Shown: piece after piece, positions 7,917 through 17,226 of the stretch
Numbering within the stretch: the stretch's first letter is position 1
Layout of the letters: each line of letters starts with the position of its first letter
Assembly (NCBI GenBank): GCA_021802775.1
Contig: JAJZRJ010000004.1
Coordinates: forward strand, 36,163-100,162
DNA length: 64,000 nt
Source: Deltaproteobacteria bacterium
Lineage (GTDB): Bacteria; Desulfobacterota; Desulfobulbia; Desulfobulbales; Desulfurivibrionaceae
Reading direction: 5' to 3'
Made by a program: the position numbers and the translations under genes
The notes under the pieces: model-generated
Database searches by the model: none
What the model was told of the DNA's origin: nothing
The model's input: only the letters and a program-made list of their open reading frames with translations

Positions 7917-10505
7917 ATGCAGAAAGCCCTGAAATGGAAGATCGCCCTCATGCTGTCCATGATTCTCATCGCCGGCGTCATGGTGCTGCCTTCCTTCTAT
8001 GCCGACACCCCCTCCTGGTGGAAAAAATATCTGGCGCCGGAAGGGTTGCGCCTCGGCCTCGATCTCCAGGGCGGCATGCATCTGGTGCTCAAGGTGGAAC
8101 TGGACAAGGCCGTGGAGAACTCCCTCGACCTTGCCGCCCAGGAGCTGAAGGAGGCACTGGCGGAAAAACAGATCACCCTGGTGCAGACCAGATCGACGAA
8201 CCCGCGCATCGCCATCTTCACCCTGCCCAACACCGGCGCCCTGGACCAGGTCCGCGAGGTGGTGAAAAACGACTTCCCCAACCTGGCCGCCGACATCCAG
8301 TCGGAAGCCGGCACCTTTCCCCGGGTGACCCTGCGTCTCACCGACGAACAGGTGAAATTCATCCGCAACCATGCGGTGGATCAGTCGCTGGAGATCATCC
8401 GCAACCGCATCGATCAGTTCGGCGTGGCCGAGCCGGTGATCATCCGCCAGGGCGCCGATGAAATCGTGGTGCAGTTGCCCGGCGTCAAAGACCCGCAGCG
8501 CGCCCTTTCCCTCATCGGTCAGACCGCCCAGCTCGAATTCAAATTGGTGGACGATGGCGCCGCCGTCAACCTCGACACCCTCATCGGCCAGGCGGTGGCC
8601 GCCGGCCAGTGGCAGCCGGGCCAGAGCCGCAAGCAACTGAATCTTGCCCTCCAGGGCCGGCTGCCCGCGGGTGCCGAAATCTACTTCATGCAGGACCTCG
8701 ACAAAAAGACCGGCAAGGAGATCCGGATACCGATCCTGCTCAAGAGCCAGACCCTGATGACCGGCGAGATGATTAAGGACGCCCAGGTGCGGGTGGGGGG
8801 CAACTTCAACGAACCCTACGTCAGCCTCGACTTCACCAGCCGCGGCGGCAAGGTCTTCGGCCAGATCACCGAGCGTAGCGTGGGCAAACGCTTCGCCATC
8901 GTACTCGACGAGGTGGTCCGCTCCGCCCCGGTCATCCGCGAGAAGATATTGGGCGGCAGCGCCCAGATCTCCGGCGGTTTCACCTACAACGAGGCAGCGG
9001 ACCTCGCCATCGTCCTGCGGGTCGGCGCCCTGCCGGCGCCGGTCTCCATTATCCAGAATCTCACCGTCGGCGCCTCGCTCGGTCAGGACGCCATCAACAA
9101 AGGCTTGATGAGTGGCCTGCTGGGCACCGGTCTGGTGGTGCTCTTCATGCTGGTCTACTACCGCTCCTCCGGTATCATCGCCAACGGCGCCATGGTGCTG
9201 AACGTTATCTTCCTCTTCGCCTGTCTGGCGGCGCTCAAGGCCACCCTGACCCTGCCGGGTATCGCCGGCATCATCCTCTCCATCGGCATGGCGGTAGACT
9301 CGAACATCATCATCTTCGAGCGCATGCGCGAGGAATTCGCCCTGGGCAAATCCGCCAAATCCGGCGTGGATGGCGGCTACAACAAGGCGTTCTGGACCAT
9401 CGTCGACGGCCACGTCACCACCCTGGTCACCGCCTTTGCCCTCTTCCTCTTCGGCACCGGCCCGATCAAGGGTTTTGCCGTGACCCTTTCGCTGGGCGTC
9501 CTGCTCAACCTCTTCACCACCCTCTTCTGTTCGCGGGTGGTCTACGACTTCATCCTCCACAAACGCTGGTTGCGGGACCCCAAGTTCCTGCACTTCATCA
9601 GCAACCCGAAAATCGACTACATGCGGGTGAAAAAGATCACCTTTACCGTCTCCGGCCTCTTCGCGCTTCTCGGGGTCATCGCCTTTGTCCAGATCGCCCG
9701 CGGTCACGCCAACCTGGGGGTTGACTTTGCCGGCGGCACGCTGCTCCAGTACAAGGCGGCCCAGACCTTTACTCTCGCCGAGGCGCGCACGGCGCTCACC
9801 GCCTCCGGCCTCGAAGGGGTCGATCTCCAGCAGGTGGAGGGCGAGAATCGTCTGATCGTCAAACTGAAGAAAACAGAGGAAAAGGTGAGCGGCCGCACCG
9901 GCCAGGTCACCAAGGTGCTGCACGAGCAACTGCCCGCCAAGGGTTTTGCCCTCGAGAGCCAGTCCGAGATCGGCGCCTCGGTGAGCGACCAGTTACGCAG
10001 CAAGGCCTTGCAGGCCATCGCCATCTCGCTCCTCGGCGTGGTCATTTATCTCGCCTTGCGGTTCGACCTGCGCTTCGGCGTTGCCGCCACCATCGCCACC
10101 TTCCACGATGTACTCGCGGTCCTGGGCATCTGCTGGCTGATGGGTATCGAGATGAACCTGCTCATCGTCACCGCACTGCTCACCCTGGCCGGCTATTCAT
10201 TGAACGACACGGTCATCATCTTCGACCGCATCCGTGAAAACCTCGGCAAGGCGAAAGACAGGGAGAATATCACCGACATTCTGATCAACCGCTCCACCAA
10301 CGAGGTGCTGAGCCGCTCCCTCGTCACCTCGCTCACCGTCTTTCTGGTGCTGGTGGCCCTTTACTGGCTGGGCGGCTCGGTAATCCACGACTTCTCCTTC
10401 GCCCTGCTCCTCGGCGTGCTCATCGGCACCTACTCCTCGGTCTTCGTGGCCAGCCCGCTGCTCACCTTCTGGCGGCGCGGCAAGCTGGCAGAGGCCAGGG
10501 CATGA
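7917..10505 (+). CDS. secDF: Fused protein-export membrane protein SecD-SecF
   Basis: Proton-driven accessory subunits of the Sec translocon, here a single 862-residue chain. The SecD half (about 1-560) has one N-terminal membrane segment, the LRLGLDLQGGMHL signature, a large periplasmic P1 domain and five membrane segments with GMAVDSNIIIFERMREE. The SecF half starts near residue 575 (membrane segment after KIDYMRVKKITF), carries LGVDFAGGT and a second transmembrane set with SLNDTVIIFDRIREN. The start is the ATG at 7917 with AGAAGGAG just upstream; the frame is open back to 7794, before the promoter. No yajC is visible upstream. Fusion is known in other phyla, but separate genes are more common in proteobacteria. 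Confidence 0.95.
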   Translation: MQKALKWKIALMLSMILIAGVMVLPSFYADTPSWWKKYLAPEGLRLGLDLQGGMHLVLKVELDKAVENSLDLAAQELKEALAEKQITLVQTRSTNPRIAIFTLPNTGALDQVREVVKNDFPNLAADIQSEAGTFPRVTLRLTDEQVKFIRNHAVDQSLEIIRNRIDQFGVAEPVIIRQGADEIVVQLPGVKDPQRALSLIGQTAQLEFKLVDDGAAVNLDTLIGQAVAAGQWQPGQSRKQLNLALQGRLPAGAEIYFMQDLDKKTGKEIRIPILLKSQTLMTGEMIKDAQVRVGGNFNEPYVSLDFTSRGGKVFGQITERSVGKRFAIVLDEVVRSAPVIREKILGGSAQISGGFTYNEAADLAIVLRVGALPAPVSIIQNLTVGASLGQDAINKGLMSGLLGTGLVVLFMLVYYRSSGIIANGAMVLNVIFLFACLAALKATLTLPGIAGIILSIGMAVDSNIIIFERMREEFALGKSAKSGVDGGYNKAFWTIVDGHVTTLVTAFALFLFGTGPIKGFAVTLSLGVLLNLFTTLFCSRVVYDFILHKRWLRDPKFLHFISNPKIDYMRVKKITFTVSGLFALLGVIAFVQIARGHANLGVDFAGGTLLQYKAAQTFTLAEARTALTASGLEGVDLQQVEGENRLIVKLKKTEEKVSGRTGQVTKVLHEQLPAKGFALESQSEIGASVSDQLRSKALQAIAISLLGVVIYLALRFDLRFGVAATIATFHDVLAVLGICWLMGIEMNLLIVTALLTLAGYSLNDTVIIFDRIRENLGKAKDRENITDILINRSTNEVLSRSLVTSLTVFLVLVALYWLGGSVIHDFSFALLLGVLIGTYSSVFVASPLLTFWRRGKLAEARA

Positions 10506-10530
10506 CCAAAACCCGGCGGGAGAATCCGGC

Positions 10531-11241
10531 GTGAGCCTCGGCCTGCTCTCAGATCACGTGCGGCCGCTGACGGACGACGAACGCTTCCGCTTCCGCTGCC
10601 ATCCGGGGGTCGGTTGCTTTACCGAGTGCTGCCGCGAACTGGAACTGGCACTCCACCCCTATGATGTGGTGCGCCTTGCCAGACGGCTGGGGATCATGAC
10701 CGCCCTCTTTCTCGATCGCTACGCCCTGGTGGAACAGGGGGAGGGCGACCTCTTCCCCCGGGTCTTTCTCGCCATGATCGACGACGGCCGCGCCAGCTGC
10801 CCCTTTGTGGGCGCCGAAGGGTGCACCGTTTATACCGACCGCCCGGCTCCCTGCCGCACTTATCCCTTGGGCCGGGGCGCCTCGCTCAAGGAAGACGGCA
10901 CCGCCACCATCCTCCATGTGCTGCTCACCGAGCCGCACTGCCAAGGCTTTGCCGAGGCCACGGAACAGGACGTGGCCGCCTGGACCGCCGACCAGGGGCT
11001 CATCCCCTACCAGCGGATGAACGACCTGCTGCTCCGCCTGCTCCAGCATCCGCAGACCAGAACGGGATGGCGGCCCAACGCCGAGCAGTGCCGGCGCTAT
11101 CTCAACACCCTTTACGATCTCGATTGCTTCCGGAACACGCTGCTCCCTGATACTCCGGAACGCGAAGCCCCGCTGGCCGACGACGAGAGGCTGCTCGCCC
11201 ATGCCGTCGACCAGCTCGTCCGGGAATTTTATGGCGACTGA
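10531..11241 (+). CDS. YkgJ-family cysteine cluster protein
   Basis: A 236-residue protein of the CxxxCC (YkgJ/UPF0153) family, thought to bind zinc or an iron-sulfur cluster. Cysteines are arranged as GVGCFTECCREL near the N-terminus, ASCPFVGAEGCTVYTDRPAPCRTYPLG split over the middle, and EPHCQGF further on; the last block is the family hallmark. It starts with GTG at 10531 with GGGAG upstream. It follows secDF by 25 bases and overlaps the next gene by 11, so it is part of the secDF operon. Biochemical function is unknown; the context suggests membrane or envelope processes. Confidence 0.85.
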   Translation: MSLGLLSDHVRPLTDDERFRFRCHPGVGCFTECCRELELALHPYDVVRLARRLGIMTALFLDRYALVEQGEGDLFPRVFLAMIDDGRASCPFVGAEGCTVYTDRPAPCRTYPLGRGASLKEDGTATILHVLLTEPHCQGFAEATEQDVAAWTADQGLIPYQRMNDLLLRLLQHPQTRTGWRPNAEQCRRYLNTLYDLDCFRNTLLPDTPEREAPLADDERLLAHAVDQLVREFYGD

Positions 11242-11974
11242 GCAGACGCCAACGCCGGCATACACCGACACGCTGCGCAAGGCCGAGACCAGCGCCGCGG
11301 CACCTCTGGGGCCGGATCTCACTGAACGCCTCCGCCGCATCTCCCACGAATACTGCATCAGCGAAGGCGGCTGCCACGGGCCGGACCACACCGATCGGGT
11401 GCATGATCTCGCCATGCACATCGGCCGGCTCATGGGCGCCAAACTCGACATCCTGAGCGCCGCGGCCCTGCTGCACGACATCGGCCGCCGCCATGAGATG
11501 GAGAAACGGGGCAAGATCTGCCACGCGGAAAAAGGGGCGGAAATGGCCGAGGGTATCCTCATCGGCCTGGGGGTACCGGCCGATAAAATCGCCGGGGTCA
11601 TCCACTGCATCGAGACCCACCGCTACCGCAACAACAAGATTCCCCACAGCCTGGAGGCGCAAATCCTCTACGACGCCGACAAGATCGACTCCATCGGCGC
11701 CATCGGCATCGGCCGCGCCTTCCTCTTTGCCGGCCAGGTGGGCGCCCGGCTGCACAATCGCATGAGCGACATCACCAACACCACCTCCTATTCGGTGGAG
11801 GATACCGCCTACCGGGAGTTTCGGGTCAAACTCTGCAAGGTCAAGGAGACGATGCTCACCCCGGAAGGCCGCCGCATCGCCCAGGAACGCCACGATTTCA
11901 TGGAACTCTTCTTCCGCCGCCTCGAGAAAGAGATCAACGGCGACGACACCGCCCGTAAGGCCTCCCAGTCCTGA
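11231..11974 (+). CDS. HD-domain phosphohydrolase
   Basis: A 247-residue HD-superfamily metal-dependent phosphohydrolase of the small YedJ/YpgQ-like type. The metal ligands are visible as GPDHTDRVHDLA, LLHDIGRRHE (the HD pair), the ETHRYRNNK helix and LYDADKIDSIGAIG, all in the order expected. The ATG at 11231 overlaps the ykgJ-like stop by 11 bases; the open frame continues to an alternative start at 11201. The substrate is unknown. Position between a YkgJ-like gene and tatC suggests only co-transcription. Confidence 0.85.
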   Translation: MATEQTPTPAYTDTLRKAETSAAAPLGPDLTERLRRISHEYCISEGGCHGPDHTDRVHDLAMHIGRLMGAKLDILSAAALLHDIGRRHEMEKRGKICHAEKGAEMAEGILIGLGVPADKIAGVIHCIETHRYRNNKIPHSLEAQILYDADKIDSIGAIGIGRAFLFAGQVGARLHNRMSDITNTTSYSVEDTAYREFRVKLCKVKETMLTPEGRRIAQERHDFMELFFRRLEKEINGDDTARKASQS

Positions 11975-11988
11975 GCCCGGCCGCCACC

Positions 11989-12690
11989 ATGACCACAGAA
12001 TCCCCCAACCGGCTGGCGGTCATCATCAACACGCTGCGCAAATCGGTGCTGCGACTCTTGGGGCTGCTGCTCGCCACCACCATGGGCTGCTTCCTGCTGG
12101 CACCGCAGCTCCTCCGCCAATTCCAGCTTCATCTCAAGCAGGAACTCTCCTTCTTCACGGTGACCGAGCCCTTCCTTGCCCATGTCAAACTGGCCCTGGC
12201 CGCCGCCGCCTTCCTCCTGGCCCCGGTCTGCATCGCCTGGTTCTGGCGGGCGCTGGCCAAACCCTTCCGCCTGCCAGCCGCAACGGTCTTCTGGTTCATC
12301 CTCTTCACCTGCCTGCTCTTTTACAGCGGCGCCGGATTCTGCTACTTTATCACCCTGCCCTATGGCGTCGATTTCCTGCTCGGCTTCCAGTCGGCCCAGC
12401 TCAAGCCGCTCATCGCCATCGACCGCTTCGTCGCCTTTGTCACCCTCTTTGTCCTCGCCTTCGGCCTCATCTTCGAATTGCCCATCTTCATGGTCTTCCT
12501 CGCCAAGGCAGGCCTCTGCCAGCGCCAGGTCTTCGAACGCAACCGCCGCTACGCGGTGCTCGCCATCAGCATCGTCGCCGCCCTGCTCACCCCGACCCCG
12601 GACGTCTTCAACATGATGCTCATGGGCGTGCCGCTCTACCTGCTTTATGAGGGCGGAATCATCGCCATCCGGCTGCTCAAGATCACCTGA
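11989..12690 (+). CDS. tatC: Sec-independent protein translocase TatC
   Basis: Membrane receptor for twin-arginine signal peptides. The 233-residue protein has about six hydrophobic segments, with the first after LRKSVLRLLGLL, and the family hallmark FxxGxxFELP-type stretch LAFGLIFELPIFMVFL. The C-terminal part has LLTPTPDVFNMMLMGVPLY, a variant of the usual TP-D-sQ-lma-P-l motif, in which the Ser-Gln pair is replaced by Phe-Asn. The N-terminal cytoplasmic helix lacks the usual E-H-L-x-E-L-R motif (here RLAVIINTLRKSV). It is thus a divergent TatC. No tatA or tatB lies beside it. It follows the HD gene by 14 bases. Confidence 0.88.
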   Translation: MTTESPNRLAVIINTLRKSVLRLLGLLLATTMGCFLLAPQLLRQFQLHLKQELSFFTVTEPFLAHVKLALAAAAFLLAPVCIAWFWRALAKPFRLPAATVFWFILFTCLLFYSGAGFCYFITLPYGVDFLLGFQSAQLKPLIAIDRFVAFVTLFVLAFGLIFELPIFMVFLAKAGLCQRQVFERNRRYAVLAISIVAALLTPTPDVFNMMLMGVPLYLLYEGGIIAIRLLKIT

Positions 12691-12786
12691 CCCAACGGAA
12701 GAGGGATTGCAGCCCGGCTGCTGCTGTGATATGAAGGAGCAGACACGTACCCCTGCTGTTACACTCTGAAACGGGCCACACCACCC

Positions 12787-13119
12787 ATGCCGAAGCCCTA
12801 TAAAAAGATCCGGAGACCGGAACGGCATCGGCTGATCGCCGTCATCGCCGTAACGTTCCTGGCCTTTGCGGCATGGCTTGCCTTCAGCCCCCATGGTGCA
12901 ATGCGGTACTATCGGGTGAGCCGGGACCTCCGCACCGCCAAGGCGGAAAATCAACGGATCACCGCGGAAAACAAGGAACTGGCCAAGGAAATCCACCGGC
13001 TCAAGAATGATCGCGCCTATCAGGAGGACATGGCGCGCCGGACCTTCGGCATGGTCAGAAAAAACGAGATAGTCTTCGATTTCGGCAGCGAGAAAAAGAA
13101 AGAGAAGGAAAAAGAATAA
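12787..13119 (+). CDS. FtsB/DivIC-like septum formation initiator
   Basis: A 110-residue bitopic membrane protein: a basic N-terminus, one membrane helix (about residues 18-36), then a coiled coil (RDLRTAKAENQRITAENKEL region) and a conserved C-terminal block YQEDMARRTFGMVRKNE, typical of FtsB/DivIC. The family forms a divisome complex with FtsL and FtsQ. The end is highly charged (KKKEKEKE). It lies 96 bases after tatC and converges with gmhB, with only 6 bases between the two stop codons and no clear terminator. Confidence 0.85.
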   Translation: MPKPYKKIRRPERHRLIAVIAVTFLAFAAWLAFSPHGAMRYYRVSRDLRTAKAENQRITAENKELAKEIHRLKNDRAYQEDMARRTFGMVRKNEIVFDFGSEKKKEKEKE

Positions 13120-13125
13120 TAGGCG

Positions 13126-13710
13126 TCACGATGCCTGGCCGGCCAGGTCGGCGATGATCCAGGCCACTGCCTCGTAAAGATCATCGGCCACCCAATGCGG
13201 CTGCACCGACTGGGTGGGGCCGATGTACTCCAGGTCCCCGCGACCGTAACCGGTCAGCACCAATACCCCCTTGGCGCCGCAGGCCGCGGCGGCCTTCAGG
13301 TCTGCCCAGCGATCCCCCACCACATACGATTTCCCGAGGTCCAGTTCCAATTCGGCCGCCGCCTGCACGAAGAGTCCGGGCTTGGGCTTGCGGCACCGGC
13401 AGGCAAGCCGGTAGCGCTCCTCCTTGGCCTCGGGATGATGGGGGCAGACGTAGATGCCGTCGAGCCGGGCACCGGCGACGGCGAGTTCCGCGATCATGCG
13501 GGCGTGTACCGCGGAGAGGAGCGATTCCGGAAAATAGCCGCGGGCCAGGCCCGACTGGTTGGTGGTCACCACCACCGGAATCCGGCGCTCGTTCAGGAGC
13601 CGGATCGCCTCTCCCACCCGCGGCAGCAGATGAAAGCGGCTCAGATGGTTGATGTAACCCATCTGCTCGTTGATGGTGCCATCCCGATCAAGAAAGACCG
13701 CCGGCCGCAT
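13126..13710 (-). CDS. gmhB: D-glycero-D-manno-heptose-1,7-bisphosphate 7-phosphatase
   Basis: HAD-family phosphatase of ADP-heptose synthesis for the LPS inner core. The 194-residue protein starts MRPAVFLDRDGTINEQ with the catalytic Asp pair, has VTNQSGLARGYF, the zinc-binding CPHHPEAKEERY and CRCRKPKPG cysteines/histidine, and VVGDRWADLKAA. I use the ATG at 13710, which places the DxDGT motif near the N-terminus as usual; the frame extends to 13767. It overlaps the end of waaF by 23 bases on the same strand, so the two are coupled and both act on the heptose region. Confidence 0.93.
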   Translation of the reverse strand: MRPAVFLDRDGTINEQMGYINHLSRFHLLPRVGEAIRLLNERRIPVVVTTNQSGLARGYFPESLLSAVHARMIAELAVAGARLDGIYVCPHHPEAKEERYRLACRCRKPKPGLFVQAAAELELDLGKSYVVGDRWADLKAAAACGAKGVLVLTGYGRGDLEYIGPTQSVQPHWVADDLYEAVAWIIADLAGQAS

Positions 13711-14764
13711 GCGCCACTCCCTCCCTGCCTTTGGCGAGCAGCCCGGCCACTGCGGCGAATACCTCATCCGTCTCGATGCCGAGCATGCACTGGTAATGGC
13801 CCTTGCGGCAATGGGTTTTGAAGCAAGGGTTGCATTCCAGCTCTTTTTTCAGGATCACCGCGGTATCGCAGAAGGGGCCGGTGGCCACCTCGTCGGTGGA
13901 ACCGAAGATCGCCACCAGCGGCACCCGCTGCGCCGCGGCCACATGCATCAGCCCTGAGTCGTTGGTGACGAAGGCGTCGCAGCAGCCGATCAGGGCCATG
14001 GCCTCGGCCAGGGTGGTCTTGCCGGTAACATCCACCACCTGCTCCGGGGCCTGCTCCTTGATAAGCGCGGCAGCCTCCTGGTCGGCCGTGGTGCCGAAAA
14101 CCAGCAGTGTAGCGCCATATTCCCGAGCGAGCCGGGCCGCCAGGGCGGCATACCGCTCGGCCGGCCATTTCTTCGCCGGACCATAGGCCGCCCCTGGGTT
14201 CAGCCCCACCACCCGCACTGATTTGCGGCCCGCGAGGAACTCCCGCGCCCAGCGGGTGGTTTCGGCCGGCAATTGCAAAAAGAGCTCGTCCGCGCCACGC
14301 GCAAGCCCCAGGTCGGCCAGCAACTCCTGGTAGTAATGCACCTGGTGGAGTTGCCGCACCTCGGGGCGGATGGTCACGCCGTGGGTGAGCAAGAGGCTGC
14401 GGCCATCCCGCCGGTAGCCGGCCCGGACCGGAATCCCGGCCAGCACCGCGAGCAGGGCCGCCTCAAAGGCATTCTGCAGCAGGATCGCCGCGTCGAAACG
14501 CCGTTCGCGTAACTCCCGGCCGAGCTGCCACAGGCCGTATAGTCCATGATGCCGCCCCTTCTTGTGATAGAGCAGCACCTCGTCCACATGGGGGCTGGCG
14601 GCAAAGATGTCTGCCACCCACGGGTAGGCGAGGATGGAGATGGTGGCCTCGGGGAAATTGGCGCGAACGGTGCGCACCGCAGGCGTCGTCATAATGGCGT
14701 CGCCCACCCAGTTGGTGGAACGGAGCAGAATCGTGCGCGGATGGTATTCGGTAAGGCGTTTCAT
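13688..14764 (-). CDS. waaF: ADP-heptose:LPS heptosyltransferase II
   Basis: GT-B glycosyltransferase (GT9) adding the second heptose to the LPS inner core, at the cytoplasmic face of the inner membrane. The 358-residue protein begins with ILLRSTNWVGDAIMTTPA, the donor-site motif of heptosyltransferases, and has NPGAAYGPAKKWPAERYA, VTGKTTLAEAMALI and TNDSGLMHVAAA in the C-terminal domain, plus a late ECNPCFKTHCRKGHYQC cysteine stretch typical of WaaF. The 23-base overlap with gmhB links it to heptose activation. Confidence 0.93.
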   Translation of the reverse strand: MKRLTEYHPRTILLRSTNWVGDAIMTTPAVRTVRANFPEATISILAYPWVADIFAASPHVDEVLLYHKKGRHHGLYGLWQLGRELRERRFDAAILLQNAFEAALLAVLAGIPVRAGYRRDGRSLLLTHGVTIRPEVRQLHQVHYYQELLADLGLARGADELFLQLPAETTRWAREFLAGRKSVRVVGLNPGAAYGPAKKWPAERYAALAARLAREYGATLLVFGTTADQEAAALIKEQAPEQVVDVTGKTTLAEAMALIGCCDAFVTNDSGLMHVAAAQRVPLVAIFGSTDEVATGPFCDTAVILKKELECNPCFKTHCRKGHYQCMLGIETDEVFAAVAGLLAKGREGVAHAAGGLS

Positions 14765-14892
14765 GAATCGTTCAATTGGCTTCCAGTCAGCCCACTTTGG
14801 TTGTTTTGCCCTGCTGCGTCAAGATTTTTCTCGAAGTCCGGCCCGCAATCCTCCGCCCCGCTCCCCGGCGCCATTTTTTCCCGCCATCGCCC

Positions 14893-14921
14893 TTGCAAAA
14901 TCGTGGAAACGGTGGTAAAAG
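14893..14921 (+). promoter_or_regulatory. Candidate promoter of the rpsB operon
   Basis: TTGCAA (14893-14898), 17-base spacer, TAAAAG (14916-14921). It leaves a leader of about 105 bases before rpsB that contains a small CCCGG/CCGGG hairpin (14969-14983). The position, in the divergent gap between waaF and rpsB, is right for the main promoter. The -10 match is only partial. Confidence 0.5.
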
Positions 14922-15032
14922 ATGCGGGTTTTACAACGACGCACATCCCACGCACACTCCCTCTGGTGCCCGGTGAATCCGGGTCGGGAATCGGGATGGA
15001 GGAACAACCAAAATGCACAAAGGAGTCGCACC

Positions 15033-15794
15033 ATGTCTCACGTCACCATGCAGGAAATGCTGGAGTCCGGCCTGCACTTCGGCCATCAGACCCGCCGCTG
15101 GAACCCGAAGATGAAACCGTATATCTTCGGCGAGCGCAACAAGATCTACATCATCAACCTCGACAAGACCCTGCCTCTCTTCAACAAGGCGTACGACTTC
15201 GTGGAGAGCCTGGCGGCCAAGGGCGGCAACATCCTCTTCGTCGGCACCAAGCGCCAGGCCCAGGAGATCGTCCGCGAGGAAGCGGCGCGCTGCGGCATGT
15301 CCTACGTCGATTACCGCTGGCTGGGCGGCATGCTCACCAACCACCAGACCATCAAGAAGAGCGTTGACCGCCTGAAGCACTACAAGGCCATGGAAGAGGA
15401 CGGCACCATCAGCCGCTACAAGAAGAAAGAAGCGCTCACCATGCAGAAAGAGGCCGAGAAGCTGGAGCGCAACATCGGCGGCATCAAGAACATGAAGACC
15501 CTGCCGGACGCCCTCTTCATCATCGACCCCAAGCGCGAGGACATCGCGGTGGACGAGGCGAACCGCCTAGGCATCCCGGTCATCGCCATTGCCGACACCA
15601 ACTGCGATCCGGACGGCATCGATTACCTGATCCCCGGCAACGACGACGCCATCAAGTCGATCCGCCTCATCACCTCGCGGATGGCCGATGCGGCGCTCGC
15701 CGGCCGGACCAAGTACGGCGAGCAGCGCCAGGCTGCGGCCGACAAGGACACCGCCGATAAGGACGCGGCTGCCGAGAAGGCCGCGACTGAATAA
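15033..15794 (+). CDS. rpsB: 30S ribosomal protein S2
   Basis: A 253-residue S2 protein. The N-terminus [20 protein letters not shown], then [36 protein letters not shown] and [14 protein letters not shown] are all diagnostic. The C-terminus carries an extra acidic/lysine/alanine tail ([17 protein letters not shown]). The start at 15033 has AAAGGAG 8 bases upstream; the open frame further upstream (to 14922) is not coding. First gene of the rpsB-tsf-pyrH-frr series. Confidence 0.98.
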   Translation: MSHVTMQEMLESGLHFGHQTRRWNPKMKPYIFGERNKIYIINLDKTLPLFNKAYDFVESLAAKGGNILFVGTKRQAQEIVREEAARCGMSYVDYRWLGGMLTNHQTIKKSVDRLKHYKAMEEDGTISRYKKKEALTMQKEAEKLERNIGGIKNMKTLPDALFIIDPKREDIAVDEANRLGIPVIAIADTNCDPDGIDYLIPGNDDAIKSIRLITSRMADAALAGRTKYGEQRQAAADKDTADKDAAAEKAATE

Positions 15795-15807
15795 CAATCC
15801 GGCAGAG

Positions 15808-15860
15808 GGCGGGCTCCAGCCGCACGACCAGGAGCCCGCCGGCCGTTCCCCTTCCTTTTT
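15808..15860 (+). terminator. Hairpin/attenuator between rpsB and tsf
   Basis: A perfect 10-base inverted repeat, GGCGGGCTCC (15808-15817) and GGAGCCCGCC (15831-15840), with a 13-base loop, followed after about 10 bases by a pyrimidine stretch ending in five T (15856-15860). The T run is displaced, so it may only attenuate and allow part of the transcripts to reach tsf. A partial terminator at this position is known from E. coli rpsB-tsf. Confidence 0.6.
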
Positions 15861-15894
15861 CACGTTGAACCCATAAGCAGAACGAGGTACCTCC

Positions 15895-16488
15895 GTGCAG
15901 ATAACCAGCCAGATGGTCAAGGAACTCCGCGACAAGACCAACGCGGGGATGATGGATTGCAAGAAGGCGCTCACCGACACGGGCGGCGACATGGAAAAAG
16001 CCGTGGACCTGCTGCGGCAGAAGGGGCTCGCCGTGGCCCGGAAGCGGGCCGACCGCGCCACCAGCGAGGGCGTGATCGAGACCTACATCCATGCCGGCGG
16101 CAAGCTCGGCGTCATGGTGGAGGTCGGCTGCGAGACCGACTTCGTTGCCAAAAGCCCGGCCTTTGTCGAGTTCGCCAGGAACGTGGCCATGCACATCGCC
16201 GCCTCCAACCCGGTTTCCATCCGCCGCGAGGACGTCTCCCCCGAACTCATCGAGCGCGAGCGCAACATCTACAAGCAGCAGGCCATCGACTCCGGCAAGC
16301 CGGAGAACATCGCCGAAAAGATGGTGGGCGGCAAGATGGACAAATTCTTTGCCGAAAACTGCCTGCTGGAACAAAAGTTCGTCAAGAACCCGGATCTCTC
16401 CATGCAGGATCTGCTCAACGAACTCATCGCCAAGATGGGCGAGAACATCGGCATCAAGCGTTTCGCCCGTTTCCAGGTCGGCGCGTAA
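15895..16488 (+). CDS. tsf: Elongation factor Ts
   Basis: Guanine-nucleotide exchange factor for EF-Tu. The 197-residue protein begins with GTG (MQITSQMVKELRDKTNAGMMDCKKAL), with GAGGT upstream. The core TDFVAK sequence, which inserts next to the EF-Tu nucleotide site, is present (CETDFVAKSPAFVEFARN). It is shorter than E. coli EF-Ts (283 residues), with one compact core subdomain, as in many non-enteric bacteria. It follows rpsB across the 100-base hairpin region. Confidence 0.97.
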   Translation: MQITSQMVKELRDKTNAGMMDCKKALTDTGGDMEKAVDLLRQKGLAVARKRADRATSEGVIETYIHAGGKLGVMVEVGCETDFVAKSPAFVEFARNVAMHIAASNPVSIRREDVSPELIERERNIYKQQAIDSGKPENIAEKMVGGKMDKFFAENCLLEQKFVKNPDLSMQDLLNELIAKMGENIGIKRFARFQVGA

Positions 16489-16506
16489 CCGCCCGGACCA
16501 TCTGCC

Positions 16507-17223
16507 ATGGCGAAGAGCAAGTACAGACGCGTCCTGTTGAAGCTGAGCGGCGAAGCCCTGATGGGCGACGCCGCCTTCGGCATCAGCACCGCGGTGCTCG
16601 ACTGCGTGGCCAAGGAAATCAAGGAGCTGATCGCCCTTGATGTGCAGGTCGCCCTGGTGATCGGGGCGGGCAACATCTTCCGCGGCGTCTCCGGCGCCTC
16701 CAGCGGCATGGACCGCGCTGCGGCCGACAACATGGGAATGCTGGCCACGATGATCAACGCCCTGGCCCTGCACGACGCCCTGGAGCGCCATGGGGTCCCG
16801 GCGCGGGTGCTCTCCGCCATTCCGATGCTCACGGTCTGCGAATCCTTTTCCCGCCAGAAGGCGATCCACCACCTGCGGAAAGGCCGGGCGGTGATATTCG
16901 GGGCCGGTACCGGCAATCCCTACTTCACCACCGACACCGCCGCCATGCTGCGGGCCCTGGAGATCAATGCCGATCTCGTCTGCAAGGCGACCCGGGTGGA
17001 CGGGGTCTACGACAAGGATCCGCTCAAGCACCGGGACGCGGTCAAATTCGACACGCTTAGCTACGATGAGGTGCTGCGCCGCCACCTCAAGGTGATGGAC
17101 GCCGCCGCCATCTCGCTGGCCATGGACAACGACACGGCCATTCTGGTCATCGACATGAACACGCCGGGCAACATGAAGAAGGCGGTGTGCGGCGAAGCCA
17201 TCGGCACACTGATCAGGGGGTAG
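16507..17223 (+). CDS. pyrH: UMP kinase
   Basis: Hexameric bacterial UMP kinase of the amino-acid-kinase fold; phosphorylates UMP to UDP. At 238 residues it has standard length. Visible motifs: [14 protein letters not shown] at the N-terminus, [10 protein letters not shown], a [15 protein letters not shown] helix, [15 protein letters not shown] and [11 protein letters not shown]. It starts 18 bases after tsf and ends 3 bases before frr, so it is co-transcribed. Confidence 0.98.
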   Translation: MAKSKYRRVLLKLSGEALMGDAAFGISTAVLDCVAKEIKELIALDVQVALVIGAGNIFRGVSGASSGMDRAAADNMGMLATMINALALHDALERHGVPARVLSAIPMLTVCESFSRQKAIHHLRKGRAVIFGAGTGNPYFTTDTAAMLRALEINADLVCKATRVDGVYDKDPLKHRDAVKFDTLSYDEVLRRHLKVMDAAAISLAMDNDTAILVIDMNTPGNMKKAVCGEAIGTLIRG

Positions 17224-17226
17224 CAG

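Noticed and set aside
7761..9929. Minus-strand open frame of about 722 codons opposite secDF
   Set aside because: Shadow frame; covers the consensus secDF promoter.
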